Origin: Sphingomonas oligoaromativorans
Lineage (GTDB): Bacteria; Pseudomonadota; Alphaproteobacteria; Sphingomonadales; Sphingomonadaceae
Assembly (NCBI RefSeq): GCF_011762195.1
Contig: NZ_JAASQK010000001.1
Coordinates: forward strand, 781,381 to 845,380
Direction of reading: 5' to 3'
Length of the DNA stretch: 64,000 nucleotides
The notes below the pieces were generated by a model, which saw only the letters and a program-made list of their open reading frames with translations, made no database searches and had not been told where the DNA came from. Positions 41,795 to 51,243 of the stretch are shown here, in pieces. Both the position numbers and the translations under genes were made by a program. Positions within the stretch are counted from its first letter, which is position 1; each line of letters opens with the position of its first letter.

Positions 41795-42967
41795 TTCCAG
41801 TTCACGCCGTATCGCCGCGCCGTCCGCGTCCAGTCGCGGAGCGGCGCGGTTTGCGTTCTGGCGCTCGCCATCGATCACGATCGGGCTGGCGAGGCCGGGA
41901 AGCGGGCCATCCGGCCCCGGCGATGCGATCACCATGCCGCGCGCCACGACCTGCGGGTCCGCGAACACCGCGTCGAGAGGGTTGATCGGCCCGCCGGGTA
42001 CGCCCTCCGCCTCCAATCGCGCGGCCAGCGTCGCGCGGGTCCAGATTGCCGTTGCGTCCGCCAGCATCGGGATGAGCACGGCCCGGTTCGTCACACGGCC
42101 GGCATTGGTGCGGAAGCGCTCGTCCATGGCCAGGCCATCGAGCCCGAGGATCGCACAGAACTTCGCGAACTGGCGATCGTTGCCCACCGCTACGATGATG
42201 TCTCCGTCGGCCGTGCGGAAGCTCTGATAGGGCACGAGGTTCGGATGTGCGTTGCCCATGCGGTTGGGCGCGATGCCGCTCGCCATGAAATTGAGCGCCT
42301 GATTGGCGAGGACACCCACCTGCGAATCCAGCAGCGCCATGTCGATATGGGCGCCCTGTCCGGTCTGGTCGCGCCGGCGCAGGGCCGCGAGGATCGCAAC
42401 CGTCGCATAGAGGCCGGTGAAGATGTCCGCATAGGCGACGCCGGCCTTCTGGGGGGCACCATCGGGCTCGCCTGTGAGCGACATCGCGCCGCCCATCGCC
42501 TGCACGATGAAGTCATAGCCGGCGCGGCTCGCATAAGGGCCGGTCTGGCCGAAACCGGTAATCGAGCAGGTGACGATGCGCGGATTGACCGCCGACAGGC
42601 CGGCGTGATCGAGGCCGTATTTCGCCAGCGCGCCAACCTTGAAATTCTCGATCACCACGTCGGACCGCGCGGCCAGCGCGCGGACTTCGGCCTGCCCCTC
42701 AAGCGAGGCGATGTCGATGGCGATCGAGCGCTTGCCCCGGTTGGTGGCATGGAAATAAGCCGCATCGAGCGAGCCGCCGGCCGGATCGGTGAGGAAGGGC
42801 GGCCCCCAGTGGCGGGTATCGTCGCCCTCCGCCGGACGCTCGACCTTGATGACCTCGGCGCCGAGATCGGCGAGCAACTGCCCTGACCATGGTCCGGCGA
42901 GGATGCGCGCCAGTTCGAGGACGCGCACGCCCTCCAATGGCCTGGGGGCGTGCGGCTTGTCGCTCAC
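41783..42967 (-). CDS. CaiB/BaiF-type CoA-transferase (probable glutarate CoA-transferase)
   Basis: A 394-residue family III CoA-transferase. The N-terminus LEGVRVLELARILAGPWSGQLLADLG, the ENFKVGALAKYGL segment, SITGFGQTGPYASRAGYDF and HIDMALLDSQVG (with the family Asp nucleophile position) are all typical. GTG at 42967 is the probable start, one base after the stop of the acyl-CoA dehydrogenase. The pairing suggests it activates glutarate using succinyl-CoA for the neighbouring dehydrogenase; the substrate is inferred from context. Confidence 0.85.
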   Translation of the reverse strand: MSDKPHAPRPLEGVRVLELARILAGPWSGQLLADLGAEVIKVERPAEGDDTRHWGPPFLTDPAGGSLDAAYFHATNRGKRSIAIDIASLEGQAEVRALAARSDVVIENFKVGALAKYGLDHAGLSAVNPRIVTCSITGFGQTGPYASRAGYDFIVQAMGGAMSLTGEPDGAPQKAGVAYADIFTGLYATVAILAALRRRDQTGQGAHIDMALLDSQVGVLANQALNFMASGIAPNRMGNAHPNLVPYQSFRTADGDIIVAVGNDRQFAKFCAILGLDGLAMDERFRTNAGRVTNRAVLIPMLADATAIWTRATLAARLEAEGVPGGPINPLDAVFADPQVVARGMVIASPGPDGPLPGLASPIVIDGERQNANRAAPRLDADGAAIRRELEGGR

Positions 42968-42968
42968 C

Positions 42969-44159
42969 TCAGAACGCCGCGAGCCCGGTGATCGCACGGC
43001 CGAGGATCAGGCCATGAATGTCGTGCGTGCCCTCATAGGTGTTCACCGTCTCGAGGTTGGCGGCATGGCGGATGACATGGAACTCGGCCGAGATGCCGTT
43101 GCCGCCATGCATGTCGCGCGCGACGCGGGCAATGGCGAGTGCCTTGCCGCAATTGTTGCGCTTGGCGAGCGAGATCAGGTCGGGCTGTAGCACGCCGTCT
43201 TCCATCCGGCGGCCGATGCGGAGCGATGCCTGGAGGCCGAGGCCGATCTCGGTCATCATGTCGGCGAGCTTGAGCTGGACGAGCTGCCGCCCGGCGAGCG
43301 GCGTGCCGAACTGCTTGCGGTCCAGCGTGTAGGAGCGGGCGGCCGCATAGCAGGCCTCGGCGGCGCCCATCGCGCCCCAGCCGATGCCGTAACGCGCGCG
43401 GTTGAGGCAACCGAACGGCCCTTTCAGTCCCTCGACGTTCGGGAGCAGCGCGTCTTCGCCCACCTCGACGCCGTCGAGCACGATCTCGCCGGTGATAGAG
43501 GCACGCAGCGATAGCTTGCCCTCGATCTTGGGAGTGGAGAAACCCTTGGCGCCGCGCTCGACGATGAAGCCCCGGATCTTGCCGCCATGCGCGTCCGACT
43601 TGGCCCACACCACCGCCAGATCGGCGATCGGCGAATTGGTGATCCACATCTTCGTGCCGTCGAGGCGATAGCCGCCGTCGATCTTGGTGGCGCGGGTGCG
43701 CATTCCCGCCGGGTCGGAGCCGGCGTCGGGCTCGGTCAGGCCGAAGCAGCCGATCCATTCGCCGGTCGCGAGCTTGGGCAGATATTTCTTCCGCTGCTCT
43801 TCGGAGCCATAGGCATGGATCGGGTGCATCACGAGCGAGGACTGCACCGACATCGCCGAGCGATAGCCGCTGTCCACGCGCTCCACCTCACGGGCGATCA
43901 GGCCATAGGCGACGTAGCCAAGCCCCGCGCCGCCATATTCATGCGGGATGGTGGCGCCGAGCAGGCCGAGTTCGCCCATCTCGCTCATGATCTCCCGATC
44001 GAAGCGTTCGTCCAGATAGGCCGACGTCACGCGTGGAAGCAGCTTGTCCTGCGCATAGCCATAAGCGGTGTCGCGGACGAGGCGCTCCTCGTCGGTGAGC
44101 TGGTCGGAAAGGTCAAAGGGGTCCGCCCAGTCGAGCGGGGTGATGACGGGTTCAGCCAT
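42969..44159 (-). CDS. gcdH: Acyl-CoA dehydrogenase, probable glutaryl-CoA dehydrogenase
   Basis: A 396-residue flavoprotein. It shows the glutaryl-CoA dehydrogenase pattern: [39 protein letters not shown], the [18 protein letters not shown] strand, [17 protein letters not shown] and [18 protein letters not shown] with the catalytic Glu376. It converts glutaryl-CoA to crotonyl-CoA in lysine and tryptophan breakdown. [11 protein letters not shown] at 44159 is the start; upstream frame is noncoding in character. It is co-transcribed with the CoA-transferase and is divergent from the siderophore receptor. Confidence 0.88.
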   Translation of the reverse strand: MAEPVITPLDWADPFDLSDQLTDEERLVRDTAYGYAQDKLLPRVTSAYLDERFDREIMSEMGELGLLGATIPHEYGGAGLGYVAYGLIAREVERVDSGYRSAMSVQSSLVMHPIHAYGSEEQRKKYLPKLATGEWIGCFGLTEPDAGSDPAGMRTRATKIDGGYRLDGTKMWITNSPIADLAVVWAKSDAHGGKIRGFIVERGAKGFSTPKIEGKLSLRASITGEIVLDGVEVGEDALLPNVEGLKGPFGCLNRARYGIGWGAMGAAEACYAAARSYTLDRKQFGTPLAGRQLVQLKLADMMTEIGLGLQASLRIGRRMEDGVLQPDLISLAKRNNCGKALAIARVARDMHGGNGISAEFHVIRHAANLETVNTYEGTHDIHGLILGRAITGLAAF

Positions 44160-44281
44160 GGCATCCTCTTTTGATTGCCACAGGCCAAAGCGCGTTCCGG
44201 GTCGCTTGGCAACCCCCGGAGCGCTCGTGCCGGGCGGGCCGCAAAAATCGAAGCGATCGAAGATGAACGGAGGTTGACTAA

Positions 44282-44300
44282 TGCGAGACGTTTTCAATAA
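44282..44300 (+). promoter_or_regulatory. Candidate Fur box upstream of the siderophore receptor
   Basis: TGCGAGACGTTTTCAATAA contains a partial palindrome, TGnGAn-N3-TTnTCA, that resembles Fur operators, 44 bp before the receptor start. It predicts iron repression of the receptor-Sel1-TonB unit. The match is by eye and imperfect. Confidence 0.5.
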
Positions 44301-44343
44301 GAGCGACCCTGCTATTGAAAATTGAATGCAACAAGGGGCTCTC

Positions 44344-46779
44344 ATGTCGTCATCTGCTCTCCGATCCCGCACCTCCGGGGCCAGTTATCTTGCGCTCGGC
44401 TGCGTCGGCATGATCTCGTCGGCATTCCCGGCCCACGCGCAGTCTGCCCAGGCGGATGGAGACAAATCGACCAACCTCGGCGGCGTCACGGTCACGGACA
44501 CGGCGATCAACGAGGGCAGCTACAAGACCGATCGGCTCGACTCGCTGAAGGCCACCGCGCCGCTGGTCGATACGCCGCGTTCGATCACCGTCATTCCCGC
44601 GCAGGTGCTGAAGGATACGGCGTCGACCACGCTGACCGAGGCGCTCCGCACCATTCCCGGCATCACCATGGGGGCGGGCGAGGGCGGCAATCCGCTCGGC
44701 GACCGCCCCTTCATCCGTGGCTTCGACAGCCAGAACTCGCTCTACCTCGACGGCGTGCGCGACATCGGCGCCTCGACCCGCGAGACGTTCGACGTCGCCT
44801 CGATCGAGGTGGTGAAGGGCTCGGACGGCGTCACCAACGGCAGCGGCAATGCTGGCGGCTCGATCAACATCATCAGCAAGCGCCCCACGACCGAACGCTT
44901 CATCCAGGCCGAGGGCAGCTACGGCAGCGACGACTACAAGCGCGCGACCGTCGATATCAATCAGCCGCTCAACGACTTCATCGGCGTTCGGCTGAACGCG
45001 ATGTATCACGATCAGGGCGTTGCCGGGCGCGGGCCGGTCTATCAGAAGCGCTGGGGCGTGGCGCCGTCGATCACCTTCGGGCTGAACGGCCCGACCAGCC
45101 TGACGTTCGACTATTATCATCTCCACACGACCGAGCTGCCGGATGGCGGCATTCCCTATACTTATACGATCGGGAACGAGCCGGCCGGTGTGACCCAGGT
45201 CGGCCCGGCGAGACACTTCACCACGGTTGACGGGCAGACGATCGACGTGCCCCGCAATGCCTTTTACGGGCTGGTCGATCGCGATTTCCGTAAGACCAAT
45301 GTCAATGAAGCCACGATACGTTTCCAGCATGAGTTCGATAACGGTTTCACCATCCGAAACGTTTCGCGTTATTCGCGCACCTATCAGGCGTATCTTTGGA
45401 CGATGCCCGATGATTCCCAGGGCAATGTCGGCAATACCGGTCAGGTCTGGCGGCGGGTCAACCAGCGCTACGGTTATTATGAGGGGCTGACCAATCAGAC
45501 CGAACTGAGCGGCAAGTTCAAGACGGGCGGGCTCAAGCACAGCATCACCGGCAGCCTCGAATATAACTGGCAGCAGTCGGCTTATGGATCGTTCGTGTCC
45601 AATGCCGCCACCGGCACGGCGATCGCCACTGGCTCGACGATCAACCCGCGCTGCAACGCGGATACCGTCGCGCGCTATTATTGCACGTCTGTCGCAAACC
45701 CCAACCCTTATGATCCGTGGGTCAGCTACACGTCGGATACGTCGACCATTCCGACGCCGATCGTGAAGAGCCTGCCCAAGACGCAGACGCTGTCGCACGC
45801 GGGCAATTATTCGGCCTCGCTGTTCGACACGGTCACCGTCACCGACTGGCTGCTGTTCAACCTCGGCGGCCGTTACGATCGCTTCTCGACGAGCGCCAGC
45901 CCGGCGCTCGCAGCGACCGCCACCACGTCGCGGAACTGGATCAACAAGAAGAACAACCTCTGGACCTATCAGGCGGGCGTCGTCGTCAAGCCGATGGCCA
46001 ATGGCAGCATCTACTTCTCGACGTCGCGCTCGGCGATCCCGCCGGGGTCGTTCCTGTCGCAGGGTTCGGAGGACAATACCCTCACCACCGCCAATATCGA
46101 TCCCAACACCTTCAAGGTGCAGAAGACGACCTCCTATGAAGTCGGCACCAAATGGGATCTGTTCGACAACAATCTCGCGCTGACGCTCGACCTGTTCCAG
46201 ACGCGGACGGCGAATGCTCGCACGACCAACCCGGACGGCACGCTCTCCTATCTCGGCACCAAGCGCGTCCGGGGCGTGGAGCTTTCCTACAACGGCAACA
46301 TCACGCCCGAGTGGAACGTCTTCGGCGGCTATGTCTACATGCCGTCGAAGGTGCTCGACGCCGGCCTGACCGCGACGACCGTGAACGGCGTCACGCTGAC
46401 GGCTCCGGCTGCGGCCACCGGGCATCCGTTCCCGAATACGCCGAAGTACAGCTTCACGACCTTCACCAACTACAACGTCACGCACAAGCTGACCGTCGGT
46501 GGCGGCGTGATCTACATGGGCAAGGTCTATGGCGGCTTCTCGGATCAGCGCACGATCCAGAACGGTGCGGTGGTCGTCACCAAGACGCGCGCTACCTATG
46601 TGCCGGACTATTGGCGTTTCGACGCCAATGCCTCCTATCAGTTGACCGATCAGATCGGCCTGCGCCTGAATGCGCTCAACCTCACCAACAAGCGCTATTT
46701 CGATCAGGCCTATCCGACCCATTATGCCCATCAGGCGGCGGGACGGACCGTGATCGGCACGCTCAGCGTCCGCTACTGA
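44344..46779 (+). CDS. TonB-dependent catecholate siderophore receptor (Fiu/CirA-like)
   Basis: An 811-residue outer-membrane receptor. A signal peptide ends near AHAQS, a TonB-box-like [10 protein letters not shown] follows, then the plug domain ([61 protein letters not shown] type) and a 22-strand barrel ending in TLSVRY. The plug and the ERxERPxS-like segment resemble the Fiu group that takes up catechol siderophores. ATG at 44344 has AAGGGG in front; an ATG six codons earlier is less well placed. The next genes, a Sel1 protein and a TonB, suggest a dedicated uptake cassette. Confidence 0.88.
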   Translation: MSSSALRSRTSGASYLALGCVGMISSAFPAHAQSAQADGDKSTNLGGVTVTDTAINEGSYKTDRLDSLKATAPLVDTPRSITVIPAQVLKDTASTTLTEALRTIPGITMGAGEGGNPLGDRPFIRGFDSQNSLYLDGVRDIGASTRETFDVASIEVVKGSDGVTNGSGNAGGSINIISKRPTTERFIQAEGSYGSDDYKRATVDINQPLNDFIGVRLNAMYHDQGVAGRGPVYQKRWGVAPSITFGLNGPTSLTFDYYHLHTTELPDGGIPYTYTIGNEPAGVTQVGPARHFTTVDGQTIDVPRNAFYGLVDRDFRKTNVNEATIRFQHEFDNGFTIRNVSRYSRTYQAYLWTMPDDSQGNVGNTGQVWRRVNQRYGYYEGLTNQTELSGKFKTGGLKHSITGSLEYNWQQSAYGSFVSNAATGTAIATGSTINPRCNADTVARYYCTSVANPNPYDPWVSYTSDTSTIPTPIVKSLPKTQTLSHAGNYSASLFDTVTVTDWLLFNLGGRYDRFSTSASPALAATATTSRNWINKKNNLWTYQAGVVVKPMANGSIYFSTSRSAIPPGSFLSQGSEDNTLTTANIDPNTFKVQKTTSYEVGTKWDLFDNNLALTLDLFQTRTANARTTNPDGTLSYLGTKRVRGVELSYNGNITPEWNVFGGYVYMPSKVLDAGLTATTVNGVTLTAPAAATGHPFPNTPKYSFTTFTNYNVTHKLTVGGGVIYMGKVYGGFSDQRTIQNGAVVVTKTRATYVPDYWRFDANASYQLTDQIGLRLNALNLTNKRYFDQAYPTHYAHQAAGRTVIGTLSVRY

Positions 46780-46830
46780 GGCATGTTGAGGGGCGGCGCG
46801 TTCCAACGTGCCGCCCCGCAGGATCAGACC

Positions 46831-47586
46831 ATGGCCGATCTCGAAACGCTCAACACCATGAATGCGGATGCGCTCCGGGCCACGCTTTCGGGGCCGCCCG
46901 AGGCGCTTGCGCCTCTGCTGCGCACGGCGGCCGAAGGTGGTGCGGTCGAAGCGCAGCTCCTGCTCGGGCAGATGCTGCTCGACGGGCGAGGGGCGCCCCG
47001 TCGCCCGGAGGAGGCACTGCGCTGGTTCGGCGATGCGGCCAGGGCCGGGCATCCCATGGGCATGAACATGGTCGGCCGTTGCCTGGAACATGGCTGGGGC
47101 ACGCCGGTCGACAAGGGGAGGGCGGCCCAATGGTACGAGGCCGCCGCCGATCGAGGCCTCGACTGGGGGCTCTACAATCTCGCGACCCTGCTGTCGCTCG
47201 GGCAAGGCGTGCCGCAGGACTTGTCGCGTGCGCTGACGATTTTCCGGGAGGCTGCGGCAAAGGGCCATGCCAAGTCGATGAACATGATCGGCAGTTTCCA
47301 TGAAGACGGCTGGACGGTTCCGTCTGATCGGGCGAGCGCGGCCCGCCATTATGCGCGGGCGGCCGAGGGCGGCGATTTCCGGGGCCAGTTCAACCATGCC
47401 CGGATGCTGATCGACGATGGCCGGATCGAGGAGGCGCTCGGCTGGCTCCGGCGTGTGCCCGAAACGGCCACCCCGCGCTTCATGGCGCAGATGGACGAAT
47501 GGCTGTCCCGACAATCCGACCCGCGTCTTCGCGAACTTGCACTCGACGGCGGGCCATCGGCGGAGTATGCGAATGGATCGCATTAG
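46831..47586 (+). CDS. Sel1-repeat protein
   Basis: A 251-residue protein of Sel1-like helical repeats: GAVEAQLLLGQMLLDGRG, HPMGMNMVGRCLEHGWG, LDWGLYNLATLLSLGQG and KSMNMIGSFHEDG each mark one repeat of about 36 residues. No signal peptide is seen with the MADLETLN start. Genes of this kind are known beside Fiu/PiuA receptors and the PiuC dioxygenase. Here it sits 51 bp after the receptor, its end overlaps tonB by 14 bp, and no piuC is present. Confidence 0.85.
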   Translation: MADLETLNTMNADALRATLSGPPEALAPLLRTAAEGGAVEAQLLLGQMLLDGRGAPRRPEEALRWFGDAARAGHPMGMNMVGRCLEHGWGTPVDKGRAAQWYEAAADRGLDWGLYNLATLLSLGQGVPQDLSRALTIFREAAAKGHAKSMNMIGSFHEDGWTVPSDRASAARHYARAAEGGDFRGQFNHARMLIDDGRIEEALGWLRRVPETATPRFMAQMDEWLSRQSDPRLRELALDGGPSAEYANGSH

Positions 47587-48391
47587 CGCCATGGGGCAGG
47601 CTGGGGAGCTGGCCCTGAGTTCAGGGGAAGCGGCTATTTTCGATATCAAGCCCGCATCGCTGCCGCTCGAGGCGGAAGAGACCCGGCAAGCTCCGGCCGA
47701 CACGCGATCGCCGCGCGGCCTCGTGGCGCCGCAACCCCGTTCGACCTATCAGCCTTCGTCGCGTGCTTCCGGTCCGGCGGCGATCGGTTCGCTGCTGATG
47801 GTCGGCGGACTGATCTCGGCCCTGCTCTACATGAATGTCGGGGTGGCGCCGAGGAAAGCCGAAAAGCTCCTCATGATCTCGCTGGCCTCTACGCCGCCGC
47901 CACCTCCGCATCAGCAGAGGGTTCAGCCGCGCGTCGAGCCGACGCCGGTTCATCCGCAGATCGTCGTGCCGCCTCCGGTCGTGACAATGCGCGCGCCGCC
48001 AGCCACGATCGCGACGACACCCATAGCCGTTCCCGCGGTGGTCGTGCCGCCGCCCGTCGCGTCGGCAGGCCCTCCGGCCCCGGTCTCAGCCCCGGCGCCA
48101 ACCGTGGCCGATGGCGGCGATCTCTCGTCCAGGATGATCTCCGCCAAGCCGCCGAGCTATCCCTTGGAATCCCGGCGGCGGCATGAGCAAGGCACTGTGG
48201 TGCTCTCCCTGATCCTTTCGACCGACGGTTCGGTGTCGACGATCTCGGTGGCGGAAAGCAGCGGTTCGGATCGGCTCGATCAGGCGGCGCTGGCCGCCGT
48301 CCGCAAGTGGCGTTGGGCTCCGATCGTCCGCAATGGCGCGCCGGTCATGGTGCAGGGCAAGGTCCGCATCCCCTTCATACTGACGCACTGA
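47573..48391 (+). CDS. TonB-family energy transducer
   Basis: A 272-residue TonB. An unusually long cytoplasmic N-terminus of about 65 residues precedes the single membrane segment (AAIGSLLMVGGLISALLYM). A Pro-rich periplasmic spacer follows (TPPPPPHQQ through about 170), then the C-terminal TonB domain with YPLESRRRHEQGTVVLSL and DQAALAAVRKWRWAP. The ATG at 47573 has GGAG seven bases upstream and overlaps the Sel1 gene. ExbB and ExbD are not nearby. It likely energises the adjacent receptor. Confidence 0.88.
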   Translation: MDRISAMGQAGELALSSGEAAIFDIKPASLPLEAEETRQAPADTRSPRGLVAPQPRSTYQPSSRASGPAAIGSLLMVGGLISALLYMNVGVAPRKAEKLLMISLASTPPPPPHQQRVQPRVEPTPVHPQIVVPPPVVTMRAPPATIATTPIAVPAVVVPPPVASAGPPAPVSAPAPTVADGGDLSSRMISAKPPSYPLESRRRHEQGTVVLSLILSTDGSVSTISVAESSGSDRLDQAALAAVRKWRWAPIVRNGAPVMVQGKVRIPFILTH

Positions 48392-48405
48392 AGGTTCGTG
48401 CCGGC

Positions 48406-49383
48406 CTAGCTCACCGCCGCCGGTTCTGCGGCATGTCCATTGCGATAAGCAGCAGGGGACACACCCAGCCGGCGCTGGAATGCCCGGCGGAACGTCTCCA
48501 CGTCGCGAAAGCCGGATTGGGAGCCGGCGAGTTTCGGCGGATGCCCCGCTTCGAGCAGCCTGCGCGCTGCCTCCACCCTCACGCTTTCCACCCAGACAGA
48601 TGGGGTCGCGCCGACTTCGCTGCGGAACAGGCGCGCGAAATGGCGAGGGCTCATGCCTGCCCGTTCCGCCAGCTCGGGGACGCCGTGGTCGGCTTGGGGA
48701 TGGGCGATCACCCAGCGCTGAACGTCTTGCAGCGCCGATCGCCCGGCCGGCGCGGCATGGCGTTCCCGGCTATATTGGAGCTGCCCGCCCGGACGGCGGA
48801 AATACATGACGAGCTGGCTCGCCACCTGTCGCGCCAGATCCGAGCCCAGATCCTCCTCGACGAGTGCCAGCGCCAGATCGAGGCCCGCCGTCACACCCGC
48901 GGCTGTCCGGGCGGGGCCGTCGCGGACGTGGATAGAGTCCGCTTCCAGCATGACGGCCGGAAAGGCCTGCGCGAACCGATCGGCGATCTCCCAGTGCGTG
49001 GTCACCCGGCGCCCATCCAGCAGCCCGGTTCCAGCCAGAAGGAAGGCCCCGGTGCAGACCGAACCGAAGCGCCTTGCGGCGACGGCCTCCGTCCTCAGCC
49101 GTTCGAGAAGACGCTCGTCCCGCGCCCGTCGATCGAGGTGCGGTGCGCCGGCGACCAACAAGGTGTCGAAAGGAGGATGCCCCTGACCGAGCACATCGTC
49201 CGGCGTCAGGCGCATACCCGACGAGGCGCTGATCGTGCCGGGCGTCACGGCGAGCACCCGCACCTCATATTCCGTCCGCCCGGCCCGGACATTGGCCTCC
49301 GCGAACACATCGGCGGGGCCGGCCACATCGAGCAGTTGCACGCCTTCGATCGCCACGATCCCGATCCGCCGAGGTTTCATCAT
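48406..49383 (-). CDS. GlxA-family transcriptional regulator (DJ-1/PfpI plus AraC HTH)
   Basis: A 325-residue regulator. The N-terminal DJ-1/PfpI domain spans about 5-180, with VQLLDVAGPADVFAEA and a Cys in the nucleophile-elbow position, FGSVCTGAFLLAGTGLLDGRRVTTHW. The C-terminal AraC domain has two helix-turn-helix units, LAERAGMSPRHFARLF and SGFRDVETFRRAFQRRLGVSP. Start at the MM pair at 49383. Its gene is divergent from the HD-domain gene with 107 bp between, making that gene the likely target. The inducer is unknown. Confidence 0.9.
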   Translation of the reverse strand: MMKPRRIGIVAIEGVQLLDVAGPADVFAEANVRAGRTEYEVRVLAVTPGTISASSGMRLTPDDVLGQGHPPFDTLLVAGAPHLDRRARDERLLERLRTEAVAARRFGSVCTGAFLLAGTGLLDGRRVTTHWEIADRFAQAFPAVMLEADSIHVRDGPARTAAGVTAGLDLALALVEEDLGSDLARQVASQLVMYFRRPGGQLQYSRERHAAPAGRSALQDVQRWVIAHPQADHGVPELAERAGMSPRHFARLFRSEVGATPSVWVESVRVEAARRLLEAGHPPKLAGSQSGFRDVETFRRAFQRRLGVSPAAYRNGHAAEPAAVS

Positions 49384-49405
49384 CCGAGTCCGTATCCGAA
49401 GCAAT

Positions 49406-49434
49406 TTGGCAGAAAATGCAGTTCTACATCATAA
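49406..49434 (+). promoter_or_regulatory. Candidate promoter for the HD-domain gene
   Basis: TTGGCA (49406-49411), 17 bp, then TCATAA (49429-49434), in the gap between the GlxA-type regulator and the HD-domain gene. It fits sigma70 loosely; operators for the regulator would be expected here. Confidence 0.35.
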
Positions 49435-49490
49435 AGTGCCACATCCGATCCACGATAGGAAGTGCCTCACAACATCGTTGGAGGACTGCC

Positions 49491-50132
49491 ATGTCGAAGA
49501 TCGATCCCGCCGCCGCCATCCCCGACAGCAAGCTCGCACGGGCGATCACGGAGTTCGTCCGGGACACCGAGACTGAACTGCTCTTCAACCATTCCAGCCG
49601 CGTCTATCATTTCGGCGCGCTGGCGGGGCTGCGTCGCGATCTCAGCTTCGATCGGGAACTGCTCTATGCGGGCGCCATGTTTCATGACGTCGGGCTGATG
49701 CCGAGCCATTCCAGCGCGCATGAGCGGTTCGAAGTCGATGGCGCCCATGCGGCCCGCGATTTTCTGCGCAGCCATGGGATTTCGGAGGCCGACGCCTACA
49801 CCGTCTGGACGGCGATCGCCCTGCACACGACGCCGGGCGTTCCAGTCCATATGCATCCCGTCGTATCCCTTCTGACGGCCGGCGTGGAGATGGATGTGCT
49901 GGGCCTGGCCTATGGCGAATATTCGGATGCGGAGCGGGAGGCCGTGGTTCGCGCTTTCCCGCGCACGCCGGCGTTCAAGGAGGACATCATCCAGGCCTTC
50001 TACGACGGCATCAAGCACAAGCCGGATACGACGTTCGGCAACGTGAAAGCGGATGTCATCGCCGACAAGGAGCCGCATTTCCATCGCGGCAACTTCTGCC
50101 ATGTCATCCGCGGTTCGGCCTGGCACGGCTGA
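49491..50132 (+). CDS. HD-domain protein, cyanamide hydratase-like
   Basis: A 213-residue metal-dependent HD-fold protein. The metal ligands are visible as His in LFNHSSRVYHFG, the HD pair in YAGAMFHDVGLMPSH, and further His in ALHTTPGVPVHMHP. The arrangement recalls the cyanamide hydratase/Ddi2 group rather than phosphohydrolases of nucleotides. It starts at MSKIDPAAAIPDSKL with a GGAGG site before it. It is divergent from the GlxA-type regulator. The true substrate cannot be read from the sequence. Confidence 0.75.
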   Translation: MSKIDPAAAIPDSKLARAITEFVRDTETELLFNHSSRVYHFGALAGLRRDLSFDRELLYAGAMFHDVGLMPSHSSAHERFEVDGAHAARDFLRSHGISEADAYTVWTAIALHTTPGVPVHMHPVVSLLTAGVEMDVLGLAYGEYSDAEREAVVRAFPRTPAFKEDIIQAFYDGIKHKPDTTFGNVKADVIADKEPHFHRGNFCHVIRGSAWHG

Positions 50133-50159
50133 AGCCCGCCAGGGGAAACGCTGGCCGCG

Positions 50160-51182
50160 TTACCGGCTCGGCCAGCGGGCGTTGGAAGCCTTCCTCGCCT
50201 CCGGCAAGCCCGATGCTTCGGGCTGCCGGAACGGGGCGGGCGCTTCCGCGATATTGATCCGTTCCTGTTCGACGACGGCCGGCCCGCGGCGAACCTGCGC
50301 ATGGATCGCGGTGACATATTCGCCGAGCATCCCGGTGAAGGCGATCTGCACCCCCGACAGGAAGAGCACCGCCACAAGCAGCGTGGTCGTTCCGCGCGGC
50401 ACATGCACCGGCGCGATGAAATAAGCGGCGAAGATCAGCAGCGCATAGAGGATGCACAGGCCGGAAAGCGTGAAGCCCACCAGCGTCGCCGCGCGCATCG
50501 GAGCGCTGGAGAAGGCGAATATCCCGTTGAGCGCCTGATCCATCAGCGACAGCAGCCGCAGCTTCGACCGCCCCCGTTCCCGCCTCGCCCAGCGATAGGG
50601 GACGATGATCCGGCGAAAACCGACGGCGGCGACAATGCCGCGAATATAGGGATATTGATCGTGGTGATCGAGGATCGCGGTCAGAACCTGGCGGTCGACG
50701 AGTTGGAACTCGCCGACATTCTCGGGGATCTCGAAATCCGCCAGCCGGTTCACGATGCCGTAGAACAATCTACGGACGGAGCGCATGATCGCCCCTTCCT
50801 CGCGGTCGCCGCGAGAGCCTGCCACCACCTGATACCCTTGCTCCCACAGCCGCACGAATTCGGGGATCAGTTCCGGCGGATCCTGAAGGTCGACCGGCAG
50901 CATCAGCAGGACCGCGTCGCCGGTGGCATATTTGAGGGCGTTGAAGGTTGATCGGAAAAGCCCGAAATTCCGGGCATTGACGATCACCTTGACCGCGGGA
51001 TCACGCTCGGCGATGCCCCGCAGGACCGCCACGGTCGCGTCGGTCGATGCATTGTCGGCGAAGATATGCTCGCGCTGATAGCCGGGAAGGGCCTCCTCGA
51101 AGAGACGCCTGACCGTCTCGTAGCACCGTTCGACATTGTCCTCCTCCTGATAGCAGGGCGAGACGATGGTGATGACGGGCAT
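50160..51182 (-). CDS. Membrane-bound glycosyltransferase family 2
   Basis: A 340-residue enzyme of the DPM/GtrB/ArnC type, which moves a sugar to a polyprenyl phosphate at the inner membrane. The GT-A domain starts MPVITIVSPCYQEEDNVERC, with ADNASTDATV and LPVDLQDPPELIPEF holding the metal-binding Asp residues. Two membrane segments lie near 233-255 and 268-292. The start at 51182 has GAGGAAG in front. It follows the epimerase and C-methyltransferase genes on the same strand, so the sugar is probably a modified deoxyhexose. Confidence 0.88.
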   Translation of the reverse strand: MPVITIVSPCYQEEDNVERCYETVRRLFEEALPGYQREHIFADNASTDATVAVLRGIAERDPAVKVIVNARNFGLFRSTFNALKYATGDAVLLMLPVDLQDPPELIPEFVRLWEQGYQVVAGSRGDREEGAIMRSVRRLFYGIVNRLADFEIPENVGEFQLVDRQVLTAILDHHDQYPYIRGIVAAVGFRRIIVPYRWARRERGRSKLRLLSLMDQALNGIFAFSSAPMRAATLVGFTLSGLCILYALLIFAAYFIAPVHVPRGTTTLLVAVLFLSGVQIAFTGMLGEYVTAIHAQVRRGPAVVEQERINIAEAPAPFRQPEASGLPEARKASNARWPSR

Positions 51183-51243
51183 CGTGCTTCTTCCTCGATC
51201 AGCCACGGGCAGTTTACGGCAGGCGGACGCGATCGACGGCAGG

